Assembly (NCBI GenBank): GCA_003280225.1
Contig: QCFO01000002.1
Coordinates: forward strand, 1 to 64,000
Origin: Prochlorococcus sp. AG-363-K07
GTDB taxonomy: Bacteria > Cyanobacteriota > Cyanobacteriia > PCC-6307 > Cyanobiaceae
DNA: 64,000 nt
Direction: 5' to 3'
Shown here: piece by piece, positions 1 through 7,707 of the stretch
Numbering within the stretch: the stretch's first letter is position 1
Layout: every line of letters begins with the position of its first letter
Notes under the pieces: generated by a model
Database searches by the model: none
The model's input: the letters and a program-made list of their open reading frames with translations, nothing else
What the model was told of the DNA's origin: nothing
Position numbers and translations under genes: made by a program

Positions 1-180
1 AAGATTTAGGAGCTTTAGACTTAGGAGGGAAGCTTGGTACTCATTCGATGGCTTTTCGCAGGACAACGCCAAGAAGAAACTGTGCCCCTAAAAAGGGCCC
101 GGCATAGAAGGATTGAGCTGGAATCCCAAGGAGCCGTAATCTACTGGACAGAAAGGTTGCTAAGTTCAAATTAAATTAGA
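1..180. other. Unassigned window-edge sequence, possible minus-strand small ORF
   Basis: No gene is identified with confidence before the first plus-strand ORF. On the minus strand a 42-codon frame runs from a TTG at 169 down to a TGA at 41. Its translation is hydrophobic in the second half (AGPFLGAQFLLGVVLRK) and could be a single-pass small membrane protein, but it has no ATG and no clear ribosome binding site. I looked for the end of psbA, tmRNA and tRNA signatures here and did not see them. It may also be upstream regulatory DNA of the following lipoprotein gene. Confidence 0.25.
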
Positions 181-540
181 TTGATTGTGGAAACATCCTC
201 ATCCCATAGGAATAAATCAATCTTTCTTGTAAGCATAGGCATTTTATCGTGGGGCTTATTAATTACAGGATGCCAAAAGAAGAGAGACAAGTTAAAAGGA
301 ACAAAAGCTATTACAGAACAACAAATCAATATCTTGGAATCACGTATTGAAAAACTGGAGGAAAAGATAAATTCCCAACATAATCCTGAAAGAAAAATCC
401 AACAGCAATCAACAAATCCCATCAAAAGTCTGACATTTAGGCTTGGAACGAAAGACGATCGACTAAGAATTTACTGGTCAAATGGAAGCAAGACTGATAT
501 GCCATGCACAAAAGAACAATCTATATGGATTTGCGGGTAA
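181..540 (+). CDS. Putative small lipoprotein, function unknown
   Basis: The frame encodes 119 residues from a TTG, with a GTG two codons later (187) as an alternative; there is no upstream ATG. Residues 13-31 form a short hydrophobic stretch ending in the lipobox-like LLITGC, with Cys31 as the predicted lipidated residue, so the product is probably an exported lipoprotein. It is followed by a predicted coiled-coil segment (residues 44-65, ILESRIEKLEEKI) and a basic, polar C-terminal half with two more Cys (109 and 118). It converges on the aspartoacylase-like gene with only 11 bp between the stop codons. I recognise no named family; function is unknown. Confidence 0.6.
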   Translation: MIVETSSSHRNKSIFLVSIGILSWGLLITGCQKKRDKLKGTKAITEQQINILESRIEKLEEKINSQHNPERKIQQQSTNPIKSLTFRLGTKDDRLRIYWSNGSKTDMPCTKEQSIWICG

Positions 541-551
541 TCAACAGCTAT

Positions 552-1472
552 TTAACTATTAAAAAGGCATAAGTGCCTCAAATCTACTTGCCAATCTCTA
601 GAAAAAACTATAATTTCTTTTTGAGTTAAGCTCATCGCGATATTTTTTTCTGCATACGCAGCTTCATTAATAAAAACTGGTATTGGATTACCCTCGCCTT
701 CAAAATTGATCGATTTGCCATCAGATTTAACAAATAAATACTGGCCAAATAGCAAAGGAAACCAATTTTTATCTAATAGTGAAGGATGCAAAATAGCGTC
801 ACATCTACCCATCATATCACGCGGGAAATCAATACTTTCTAAATGCCGATGAACCACAAATTGCTTAGGTAAATTCACTAGTCCAGATTTTATTTTCGCT
901 AGTTCCTCAAAAAGAATTTCTACAATAATTTTAATCTTATCAACAATTTTAGCGCTTAACAGTCCTTGAGCAACAGGGCCAATTTCAATTACGATTCCGC
1001 ATGGCCAACACTCAACCAAAAAGCCTTTTTGAGTGTCATCACCTTCATGTAAATAAATTGGCAACCCCAATCTTGCTTGCAATAGTCCAGCAAGTGCTAA
1101 ATCTAGAGATCGCCTCCCATAAATAACGATGCTGGATCCCATTGCAGCAGTAGTGGTATGCAAATCAACAACAACCTGGCTTGGATCTATCCCACTCGGG
1201 CCATGTAAATGTAAGAGCTCCCTTGCCCTCATAACCTCATGATCTTTGCAAGAGGTGTCGTCTAATAATTCTTTGGTAAAGCTTCGGTTGAGGTCACGAT
1301 CGATATAGCGTTTACACACTTTCAGTGCATCTGGGTTTCCTAAAACTTTTTTTATGTGCAAACCATGGTTATTAATCAAGTCAAATTGCTGTGACCATTG
1401 ATCAAATAACCACGGCGGGTTGATTTCATTGCCATGTGTTCCTGCTACTAATAGGACCTGAAGCTCTTGCAT
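552..1472 (-). CDS. Aspartoacylase-like zinc hydrolase (AstE/AspA family)
   Basis: This protein belongs to the succinylglutamate desuccinylase/aspartoacylase family of zinc carboxypeptidase-fold amidohydrolases, which cleave N-acyl amino acids. Zinc ligands are visible: the GTHGNE motif near the N-terminus supplies His and Glu, and DLHTTT near residue 105 supplies the second His. DLNRSF near residue 60 is the usual substrate-carboxylate Arg segment. The ATG at 1472 is preferred over the in-frame TTG one codon upstream (1475). Length, about 306 residues, fits the family. An aspartoacylase homologue close to CP12 and psbA is, from memory, common in Prochlorococcus; the natural substrate is unknown, so deacylation of N-acetylaspartate is only one possibility. 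Confidence 0.85.
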   Translation of the reverse strand: MQELQVLLVAGTHGNEINPPWLFDQWSQQFDLINNHGLHIKKVLGNPDALKVCKRYIDRDLNRSFTKELLDDTSCKDHEVMRARELLHLHGPSGIDPSQVVVDLHTTTAAMGSSIVIYGRRSLDLALAGLLQARLGLPIYLHEGDDTQKGFLVECWPCGIVIEIGPVAQGLLSAKIVDKIKIIVEILFEELAKIKSGLVNLPKQFVVHRHLESIDFPRDMMGRCDAILHPSLLDKNWFPLLFGQYLFVKSDGKSINFEGEGNPIPVFINEAAYAEKNIAMSLTQKEIIVFSRDWQVDLRHLCLFNS

Positions 1473-1529
1473 CAATCTTCATCAACTACATTCAGCCTCG
1501 CTGAAAATTGAGATAAAAGGAACTTATCC

Positions 1530-2513
1530 ATGTCAATTCCCCCAATTATTGTTACCACCGCCAAACTTTGCTGGAATTGGCAATGGAATCAATTAATGAA
1601 TGGTTTGGCTCCAGCTGACCAAAATGGCAACTATGAGCGACCAAAATCCGAACATCAAAAAGCAAGCGTACTTCAAGAGAGTGAACTAATTTGTCGTTCA
1701 AAAAAGCAATTACCACATCTTCTAATTGGACGCAGTTGTCCTTGGGCTCATCGAACTTGGTTGATCTACGCGCTAAGGAACTTAGGTGATTATTTAAACT
1801 TACTTGTTGTCAAGGTAGACAAAGAAGGAGGTCGCTGGATAATTGATCCTCCTTGGTTAGGGTGCAATTCATTACTAGCTCTTTACAGGAAATGTAACCA
1901 GCCACCTAGTCACAGAGCAACAGTACCTGTGCTGATAGATCCTGGAACAAATACTAAAATGCAACCAAACATTCTTGGGAATGAAAGCGCTCAAATAATA
2001 GAAGTCTTAAATCAGTGGCCAACAAAAAGTAAATCACTAGATCTTTTTCCCAAACCACTTCAAGAAGAAATCAATAATTGGCAGAAGAGTCTGCAAAACT
2101 CAGTCAATGATGGTGTCTATCGATGCGGCTTTGCGCGCAATCAACAGGCATATAACAAGGCGTCTGCTGAACTCTTCCAATCACTCAACAACTTGGAGGA
2201 ATCTCTTCATCAAAAAGGGCCATGGCTTTGCGGCGAACAAATCACTCTTGCTGATGTAAGACTCTTCCCTACTTTAATTAGATGGGAAGCAATATATGAA
2301 CCTTTATTTGGATGCAGTCAAAAACCTCTATGGTGTTTTCCAAACCTATGGAATTGGCGACAGCGATTTATGAAACTGCCAAACGTATCCAAAACATGCG
2401 ATGTAAATGCCTGGAGAAATGATTATTTTGGAGCTCTATTCCCATTGAGGCCTAGCAATATTGTTCCTGCTGGTGCAGATCTAATGACAATAGTAAATGC
2501 AAATCATTCTTAA
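1530..2513 (+). CDS. Glutathione S-transferase family, glutathionyl-hydroquinone reductase-like (ECM4/YqjG type)
   Basis: The 327-residue protein has the CPWAHR active-site motif (Cys70) typical of the ECM4/YqjG/PcpF class, whose members use a cysteine to remove glutathione from glutathionyl-hydroquinones. The thioredoxin-like half is followed by an all-helical GST C-terminal domain (about residues 170-300, with GPWLCGEQITLADVRLFPTL as the conserved core). AAAGGA lies about 8 bp upstream of the ATG. It is divergent from the aspartoacylase gene and followed 18 bp later by the DUF2301 gene. The substrate is not indicated; detoxification of quinones or repair of glutathionylated metabolites is inference from the family. 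The glutathione synthetase gene is elsewhere in this window. Confidence 0.85.
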   Translation: MSIPPIIVTTAKLCWNWQWNQLMNGLAPADQNGNYERPKSEHQKASVLQESELICRSKKQLPHLLIGRSCPWAHRTWLIYALRNLGDYLNLLVVKVDKEGGRWIIDPPWLGCNSLLALYRKCNQPPSHRATVPVLIDPGTNTKMQPNILGNESAQIIEVLNQWPTKSKSLDLFPKPLQEEINNWQKSLQNSVNDGVYRCGFARNQQAYNKASAELFQSLNNLEESLHQKGPWLCGEQITLADVRLFPTLIRWEAIYEPLFGCSQKPLWCFPNLWNWRQRFMKLPNVSKTCDVNAWRNDYFGALFPLRPSNIVPAGADLMTIVNANHS

Positions 2514-2531
2514 ATTACATCATTAAAAACT

Positions 2532-3179
2532 ATGCTTAATCCAACTAATCAAATCTTAGAGGAACAAGTTATTCAAGGAGCTTATGGCAATTATACAATC
2601 ACCAGTTCTGATCGATCTGAAGTACAAAAATACAGACTTTCTGTACTGGCTTGTGGAATAAGCTTTACGGCAGGCTTAGCTCAATGGGCCATACTTGGTC
2701 CAAGTACCGCATGGTTATGGTTAATCACTATGGCCATTTCGCTTGGATTAGCATTAAAATGGATTCATATATACCTGCGTGTATTACATCAAATTCTTCA
2801 AATCTTCTGGGCTATTGGATGTCTAGGTATAGGATTACTGGTCCTTAAAGTTGGCAGTTCAAACCTCCTTTCGAGCCTTGCCTCTAATCAGCTTTGGTTA
2901 CTTGCTATAGGTCCATTATTTGCAGCACTTACAGGATTAGGGTTTAAAGAATTTTTTTGTTTTCGTAGACCTGAGGCAATAGGCCTTACAATGCTATTAC
3001 CAATAGCCTTATTATCTCATCTGATAGGTCTTCTAAATAGCACAATCATTGTTGTTATGCTGAGCATTTCCTCAGTCCTATTATTAATCTTAGCCTTAAG
3101 AAAATTTGGCATGAATGCTGGAGATGACATAGGGGATAAAAGTGTCTTTGAATATTTAGAAAAACAAACTAACTTCTAA
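2532..3179 (+). CDS. DUF2301-type integral membrane protein
   Basis: A 215-residue protein with a short soluble N-terminus carrying the DR-EV--YR signature (residues 27-35) that I associate with the cyanobacterial DUF2301 membrane family, followed by about six hydrophobic segments between residues 38 and 190 (for example IGPLFAALTGLGFKEFFCF). It is probably a thylakoid or plasma membrane protein. No catalytic motif is visible and the function is unknown. It sits 18 bp after the GST-like gene and 6 bp before the ABC-F gene, so the three are probably co-transcribed. Confidence 0.75.
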   Translation: MLNPTNQILEEQVIQGAYGNYTITSSDRSEVQKYRLSVLACGISFTAGLAQWAILGPSTAWLWLITMAISLGLALKWIHIYLRVLHQILQIFWAIGCLGIGLLVLKVGSSNLLSSLASNQLWLLAIGPLFAALTGLGFKEFFCFRRPEAIGLTMLLPIALLSHLIGLLNSTIIVVMLSISSVLLLILALRKFGMNAGDDIGDKSVFEYLEKQTNF

Positions 3180-3185
3180 ATATCT

Positions 3186-5135
3186 GTGCCTCTCATTACT
3201 TTAAATGAAGTATCCAAAGACTTTGGAATCAAAGTACTATTTAAGAATCTATCTTTGCATATCAATGCAAAAGAAAGATTAGGTTTAATTGGACCAAATG
3301 GAGCAGGTAAGTCAACCCTTTTAAAAGTTTTGGCTGGATGTGAACCACTTCAAAAAGGGGAAAGAAGATGTTCTTCTAAACTCAATTTGCACCTAGTTGG
3401 CCAAGATAATGATATCAAAAATTGCAAAACAGTACTTGAAGCAGTTCTACAAAATTGTGGTGAAAAAAAAGACTTGTTAATCCGTTTTAATCAGCTTAGT
3501 GATGAGATAGGGAGTAGGCCTAATGATACAAGATTACTTAAAGCTTTTGGAGAGATAAGTGAAAAAATGGATACTGCTAATGCTTGGGGAGTAGAGCAAC
3601 AATGCAAAGTGATCCTTCAACGACTGGGCATTACAGACTTGTATAAACCCATCGAGAAATTATCAGGTGGCTATCAGAAAAGAGTTGGACTAGCGTCTGC
3701 CCTTGTTGCAAATCCTGATGTACTTCTACTAGATGAACCAACAAACCATTTAGATACTTCTTCTGTTGAATGGCTACAAAATTGGCTCAGTCAATTCAAA
3801 GGAGCATTAATAATAGTAACTCACGATCGCTACGTACTTGATCAAGTGACAACACGTATGATCGAGATTGCCGATGGCGAAGCTAACAAGTACGAAGGTA
3901 ATTATAGCTTCGTTTTGAAAGAAAAGGCAGCAAAAGAACAGGAGAAAATCTCGAAAGGAATAAAATTGAAAGGGGTATTAAGAAGAGAGTTGGAATGGTT
4001 AAGGAAAGGGCCAAAAGCAAGAGGGACTAAACAAAAAGCTCGAGTTCAACGTATTCAAATACTAGCCAAGAAAGAATTAATTCAAAAAACAGACCAACTC
4101 CAAATATCATCTCCTAATAGAAGGATTGGCAAATTAGTTATTGAAATAGAAGGACTAGAGTTTAAACATAAAGTAGAAAATTATGATGAATTACTCTTTA
4201 AAAACTTCACTTATAGCTTTATGCCAAATGATCGAGTAGGAATCATTGGCCCTAATGGCAGTGGAAAATCTACACTGCTAGATTTAATAGCAAATCGCCG
4301 ACAAGCAACAGGAGGAACTATCAGAATTGGAGAAACAGTTAAGATTGGATATCTAGATCAACAAACTGAAGACCTGGAAATTGGTAAAGGCTTAGAGAGA
4401 AAAGTTATCCACTATATTCATGAGGTCGGATCACAAATTAATTTAGGGAAGGATCTAATCAGTGCTTCTCAACTTCTAGAAAGATTCCTCTTCCCCCCTG
4501 CTCAGCAACATAGCCCTCTGAAAAAATTATCCGGAGGAGAAAAACGAAGGCTAAGTTTATGCAGAATTCTAATACAGGCACCGAATGTATTGCTTTTAGA
4601 CGAGCCAACTAATGACCTTGATATTCAAACATTAAGTATTCTAGAGGATTTTCTTGCAGACTTCAAAGGTTGCGTGATTGTCGTTTCTCATGACAGATAT
4701 TTTCTTGATCGTACCGTAGATAGAATTCTTGAAATTAACAATCAAGAGATCAAACGATTTGAAGGTAATTACAGTGAGTTCCTAATATCACAGAAATCAA
4801 CTTGGCTATCACTACAGCAAATAAATAATTTCAAAAAGGACAAAAGAAATAATAGGGGAACTAAGCAAAGTTTGGGGATTTCTTGTACAAAATCAGAGGC
4901 GAAAAATAGTGATACTAAAAAACAATCTAAACGAAGAACTTTTAAGGAGAATCAAGAACTAAAAGAATTAGACAAGACCTTACCATTACTAGAAGAAGAG
5001 AAAGAAAATCTTGCAAGTATATTACGAGAACAAACAGGTGACTTGACGCAGATTAGTGAAAATTTGGCTGAGATAGTAGAGAGACTAAAGTGTGCAGAAG
5101 ATCGATGGCTAGAGCTTAGTGATTTAGACCCCTAA
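3186..5135 (+). CDS. ABC-F family ATPase, Uup-like
   Basis: Two ATP-binding cassettes lie in one soluble 649-residue chain with no membrane segments. The first has Walker A GPNGAGKST (36-44), signature LSGG (159) and DEPTNHLD (183-190). The second has GPNGSGKST (355-363), LSGGE (448) and DEPTNDLD (472-479). The region between them is the charged P-site-tRNA interaction type linker of ABC-F proteins, and a Lys/Glu-rich coiled coil at the C-terminus (about 590-645) is Uup-like. Family members act on ribosomes or, for Uup, on branched DNA; which applies here cannot be read from the sequence. The start is GTG, 6 bp after the DUF2301 stop. Confidence 0.9.
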   Translation: MPLITLNEVSKDFGIKVLFKNLSLHINAKERLGLIGPNGAGKSTLLKVLAGCEPLQKGERRCSSKLNLHLVGQDNDIKNCKTVLEAVLQNCGEKKDLLIRFNQLSDEIGSRPNDTRLLKAFGEISEKMDTANAWGVEQQCKVILQRLGITDLYKPIEKLSGGYQKRVGLASALVANPDVLLLDEPTNHLDTSSVEWLQNWLSQFKGALIIVTHDRYVLDQVTTRMIEIADGEANKYEGNYSFVLKEKAAKEQEKISKGIKLKGVLRRELEWLRKGPKARGTKQKARVQRIQILAKKELIQKTDQLQISSPNRRIGKLVIEIEGLEFKHKVENYDELLFKNFTYSFMPNDRVGIIGPNGSGKSTLLDLIANRRQATGGTIRIGETVKIGYLDQQTEDLEIGKGLERKVIHYIHEVGSQINLGKDLISASQLLERFLFPPAQQHSPLKKLSGGEKRRLSLCRILIQAPNVLLLDEPTNDLDIQTLSILEDFLADFKGCVIVVSHDRYFLDRTVDRILEINNQEIKRFEGNYSEFLISQKSTWLSLQQINNFKKDKRNNRGTKQSLGISCTKSEAKNSDTKKQSKRRTFKENQELKELDKTLPLLEEEKENLASILREQTGDLTQISENLAEIVERLKCAEDRWLELSDLDP

Positions 5136-5805
5136 GGCGACCTTAAGATCTGACTTGGATGCAAAGTCAGAAAAAATTTCTTGTTTTCTTTGACATGGAA
5201 TTAATTCCACAACTCCTTATCAAACGGATTAAAGCTGCATTTGTAAATCAACACCATCACTGACTTGAGTGTCCTATCACTATGGAGTAGTAGACGATAA
5301 CCGTTCTTCGCATTAAGCCAACCTCAGAGATCTAGGACTTGTAGGTCGATAGTCCTCAATAGTTCGACGAAAAACATTTACTGGCTCATTCGATGTAAAC
5401 AAAATTCAATACTCTAATCCAACGATTCTGCTCAACAACATCAAAACTTCATCAAGCTATCCAAATTTCTGCCTTAGACAAGCTAGAAGATGAAATAGCT
5501 TCCAATCAACTGCCTGAGTCAGGCTCAATCCGCCTCAGCACACAAGCCCTGCAGATAGATAACACAATATGTCTTGGCCATGAGTCGCGAAGATTCACCA
5601 ATGGTCTCAATGAAATATTGGGCTAATCACTTTCAAATCCGTTACGCATGAAAGTGATTCAATTCCTAATTAAGTAGTAACTACCGATACTGATTCTTAG
5701 CAATGGTGTTGTAAACGAAACCGAATAACGAAATATGTCGTGGCACAACCGCCTGAAGGCCGTATCGTGTGCGTGTCGAACTAGGCCGCTGAAGGCAAAG
5801 ACTCA
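5136..5805. other. Long non-coding gap upstream of cp12
   Basis: This 670-bp stretch is the longest gene-free interval of the window. A minus-one-gene reading was attempted in all frames. The only notable frame is plus-strand 5399-5626, 75 codons open to a TAA, with plausible protein-like composition but no ATG, GTG or TTG in its first half; it may be a decayed gene. The last 60 bp before cp12 are more GC-rich and contain the near-repeats CGCCTGAAGGCC and GCCGCTGAAGGC, which can each fold into a short hairpin and may be part of the cp12 5' leader. No tRNA or recognised ncRNA is seen. Confidence 0.5.
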
Positions 5806-6024
5806 ATGAACACTATCGACGAACACATCCAGAAGGATCAATCAGAGATCCAATCCGCTAAGGCCCATGGTGACAAAGCCAAGGTCCGTCATCTAACTGA
5901 TGAGCTGAATTCCTTACAGGAATACAAAGAGCATCATCCTGAAGATAGGCATGACCCTAATGCCCTCGAGTTATTCTGTGATGCAAATCCTGATGAGCCA
6001 GAATGCCTGGTATATGACGACTAA
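5806..6024 (+). CDS. cp12: CP12-type Calvin cycle regulator with only the C-terminal cysteine pair
   Basis: The C-terminus (FCDANPDEPEC, Cys58 and Cys67, then LVYDD) is the GAPDH-binding tail of CP12, the small disordered protein that ties glyceraldehyde-3-phosphate dehydrogenase and phosphoribulokinase into an inactive complex in the dark. The 72 residues match the family length. Unlike canonical CP12, the N-terminal half has no cysteine, so the PRK-side disulfide cannot form, and the usual AWD-VEEL core is replaced by LTDELNSLQEYKEH, without Trp. The ATG at 5806 is the only sensible start. The gene is isolated, preceded by a long leader region and followed by a strong hairpin, so it is probably monocistronic. 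Confidence 0.85.
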   Translation: MNTIDEHIQKDQSEIQSAKAHGDKAKVRHLTDELNSLQEYKEHHPEDRHDPNALELFCDANPDEPECLVYDD

Positions 6025-6027
6025 CAT

Positions 6028-6080
6028 AATCTTTACGAGACAAGCATCCTCTAAATAAGGATGCTTGTCTCGTAAAGATT
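6028..6080. terminator. Perfect 23-bp inverted repeat between cp12 and the convergent gene
   Basis: The left arm at 6028-6050 and the right arm at 6058-6080 are exact reverse complements of 23 bases with a 7-base loop (CTAAATA). It begins 3 bases after the cp12 stop and ends 12 bases before the stop of the minus-strand small gene. It is too long for a minimal terminator, but the arms begin and end in AT-rich sequence, so it probably works as a bidirectional terminator and/or a 3'-end stabilising hairpin of the cp12 mRNA. Confidence 0.8.
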
Positions 6081-6092
6081 AAAATAATCCTC

Positions 6093-6275
6093 TTAATAAT
6101 CTAAATTGAACTCAGCCGGACTACCGGTTAGAGAGCATACAACCGCTTCTTGCTTTTTCATTGCACGAACCTCTGCAATTGGCCTACCCATTTTGCGTAG
6201 TACTTCAATCTCTTGAAAAGTCTGGCAACGAGCAATAACCGTGCCCTGACTATCAAAACAACTATAAAAGGTCAT
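6093..6275 (-). CDS. Small conserved-looking protein, function unknown
   Basis: A 60-residue frame from an ATG with three cysteines (residues 6, 17, 47). There is no signal peptide or membrane segment. It reads as a compact soluble alpha/beta peptide (RCQTFQEIEVLRKMGRPIAE). It lies downstream of obgE on the same strand, separated by 63 bp, and ends against the cp12 hairpin. I recall small proteins of this kind being conserved in marine picocyanobacteria but cannot name a family. Confidence 0.6.
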   Translation of the reverse strand: MTFYSCFDSQGTVIARCQTFQEIEVLRKMGRPIAEVRAMKKQEAVVCSLTGSPAEFNLDY

Positions 6276-6338
6276 AACTAAAGTAAATCATTCCCTTTAT
6301 GACCAAAGATTCAGTAAGAAACAAGTATAAATCAAAAA

Positions 6339-7337
6339 CTACATATATTCTTTACCAAGCTCGGACCAGACCTGTTCTAGTAAGACCTCTAAGCCTTGAG
6401 CCATAGCAGCAGAAATAAATATCAACTTTTGAGCAACTTGATTCTTAAATGACTGGACTAAGGCTTTCTTTAAAGTCTCATCCAAAAGCTCTTTTTTATT
6501 GACAACTAAAATTCTAGGGCGACTAGAAAGACCATGTCCATAAGCAGCTAATTCATTCTGAATAATATTCCAATCGCTTAAAGGATCTTCAGAGGCTCCA
6601 TCAATCAAATGAATTAACACTTTAGTTCGCTCAATATGTCGTAAGAATTCATGTCCTAATCCCGCTCCTCTTGCAGCCCCTGCAATTAAACCTGGTATAT
6701 CTGCAAAAACAGTGCCATCACCACTGGGCTTACGAACTACTCCAAGATTAGGAATTAAAGTTGTAAAAGGATAATCAGCAATTTTTGGTCGAGCCGCAGA
6801 AAGAACTGCTATCAAAGTACTTTTACCAGCGTTGGGTAATCCAATAATTCCAACTTCCGCTAAGAGCTTTAGCTCTAACTGCAAATCCCATTCCTCTCCA
6901 TCTTTTCCTTCCGTACATTTCTCAGGAGCTCGATTCCTATTACTTAGGAAATGAGCATTGCCCAGTCCGCCTCGTCCTCCAAAAGCAACAATCAAAGTTT
7001 GACCATCTTCAATTAAATCTCCAAAAATAATCCCTGTATTGATATCGCCTACTTCTGTCCCACAAGGGACTTTCACAACCAAGTCTTTACCAGAAGAACC
7101 TGTACATTTGTTTGGACCACCCCGTTTACCATCATCAGCTGAAAACACTCTTTGAAACTTAAAATCCAAAAGAGTCTGCAAGTTTGCATCGGCCTGAAAG
7201 ACAACTTGTCCTCCATTACCACCGTCCCCTCCAGCAGGTCCGCCTGCAGGGACATATTTCTCTCTTCGAAAAGCCACTATCCCATCGCCCCCACGACCAG
7301 CTCTTACTCGGATGCGTGCCTGATCTATAAACTGCAT
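6339..7337 (-). CDS. obgE: Obg/CgtA GTPase
   Basis: Obg is an essential GTPase that binds the 50S subunit and links ribosome assembly to stress and growth state. The start is placed at the internal ATG (7337) because [14 protein letters not shown] is the usual N-terminus; the frame stays open 24 codons further upstream to a TTG-type start that is unlikely. The glycine-rich Obg fold covers residues 1-160 and the GTPase domain 161-332. G1 is GLPNAGKST (166-174), the switch region YPFTT (189-193), G3 DIPG (213-216). The G4 motif reads NKKE (280-283) rather than the usual NKxD. There is no long C-terminal OCT extension, as usual for short cyanobacterial Obg proteins. Confidence 0.95.
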   Translation of the reverse strand: MQFIDQARIRVRAGRGGDGIVAFRREKYVPAGGPAGGDGGNGGQVVFQADANLQTLLDFKFQRVFSADDGKRGGPNKCTGSSGKDLVVKVPCGTEVGDINTGIIFGDLIEDGQTLIVAFGGRGGLGNAHFLSNRNRAPEKCTEGKDGEEWDLQLELKLLAEVGIIGLPNAGKSTLIAVLSAARPKIADYPFTTLIPNLGVVRKPSGDGTVFADIPGLIAGAARGAGLGHEFLRHIERTKVLIHLIDGASEDPLSDWNIIQNELAAYGHGLSSRPRILVVNKKELLDETLKKALVQSFKNQVAQKLIFISAAMAQGLEVLLEQVWSELGKEYM

Positions 7338-7707
7338 TTCTTGTGAGAACTTAATGAGACTTCTACAAAGAGGAAGATCTGTAGTTTGATTTCGGACTAC
7401 ATAATACAACTAGTTCCTTAGACAGAATTTCAGGGCTATTCAATTCCATGTCGTTACCCTCAACTATATATCTCACATGAAAATGATCAAAACACTTCTG
7501 AAAGAGAATTGTAGTTAAGACTTTTAAAAGAGGACTACTTCTTGATTTAAAGAACTGCAATGGAAACTAACTAACTTATGTAGAACTTAATTCGTAGGGC
7601 AAAGATGATTTCAAATCTCGAGTCGAATTTTTCATTACTTGAATCTTAAAGAATGATTGCTTTCAAAGAATAAATTCTTGAACCTCAACCAAAATTCCTT
7701 CCCTAAT
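7338..7707. other. Non-coding interval between mutS2 and obgE
   Basis: This 370-bp stretch separates two minus-strand genes and should contain the obgE promoter. A 65-codon minus-strand frame (7363-7560) overlaps it, but the composition (KSRSSPLLKVLTTILFQKC) and absence of a ribosome binding site do not support a gene. I see no tRNA, hairpin with T-tract or repeat of note. Confidence 0.5.

Noticed and set aside
1-180. End of psbA, tmRNA or tRNA
   Set aside because: Recalled gene order suggested psbA near here, but neither its conserved C-terminus nor tRNA-like or tmRNA tag sequences could be read in any frame.
6028-6080. IS or CRISPR unit
   Set aside because: Single inverted repeat with a short loop; no target-site duplication, transposase or repeated spacers.
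7363-7560. 65-codon minus-strand frame upstream of obgE
   Set aside because: No ribosome binding site, unusual composition, and it overlaps the upstream extension of the obgE frame.
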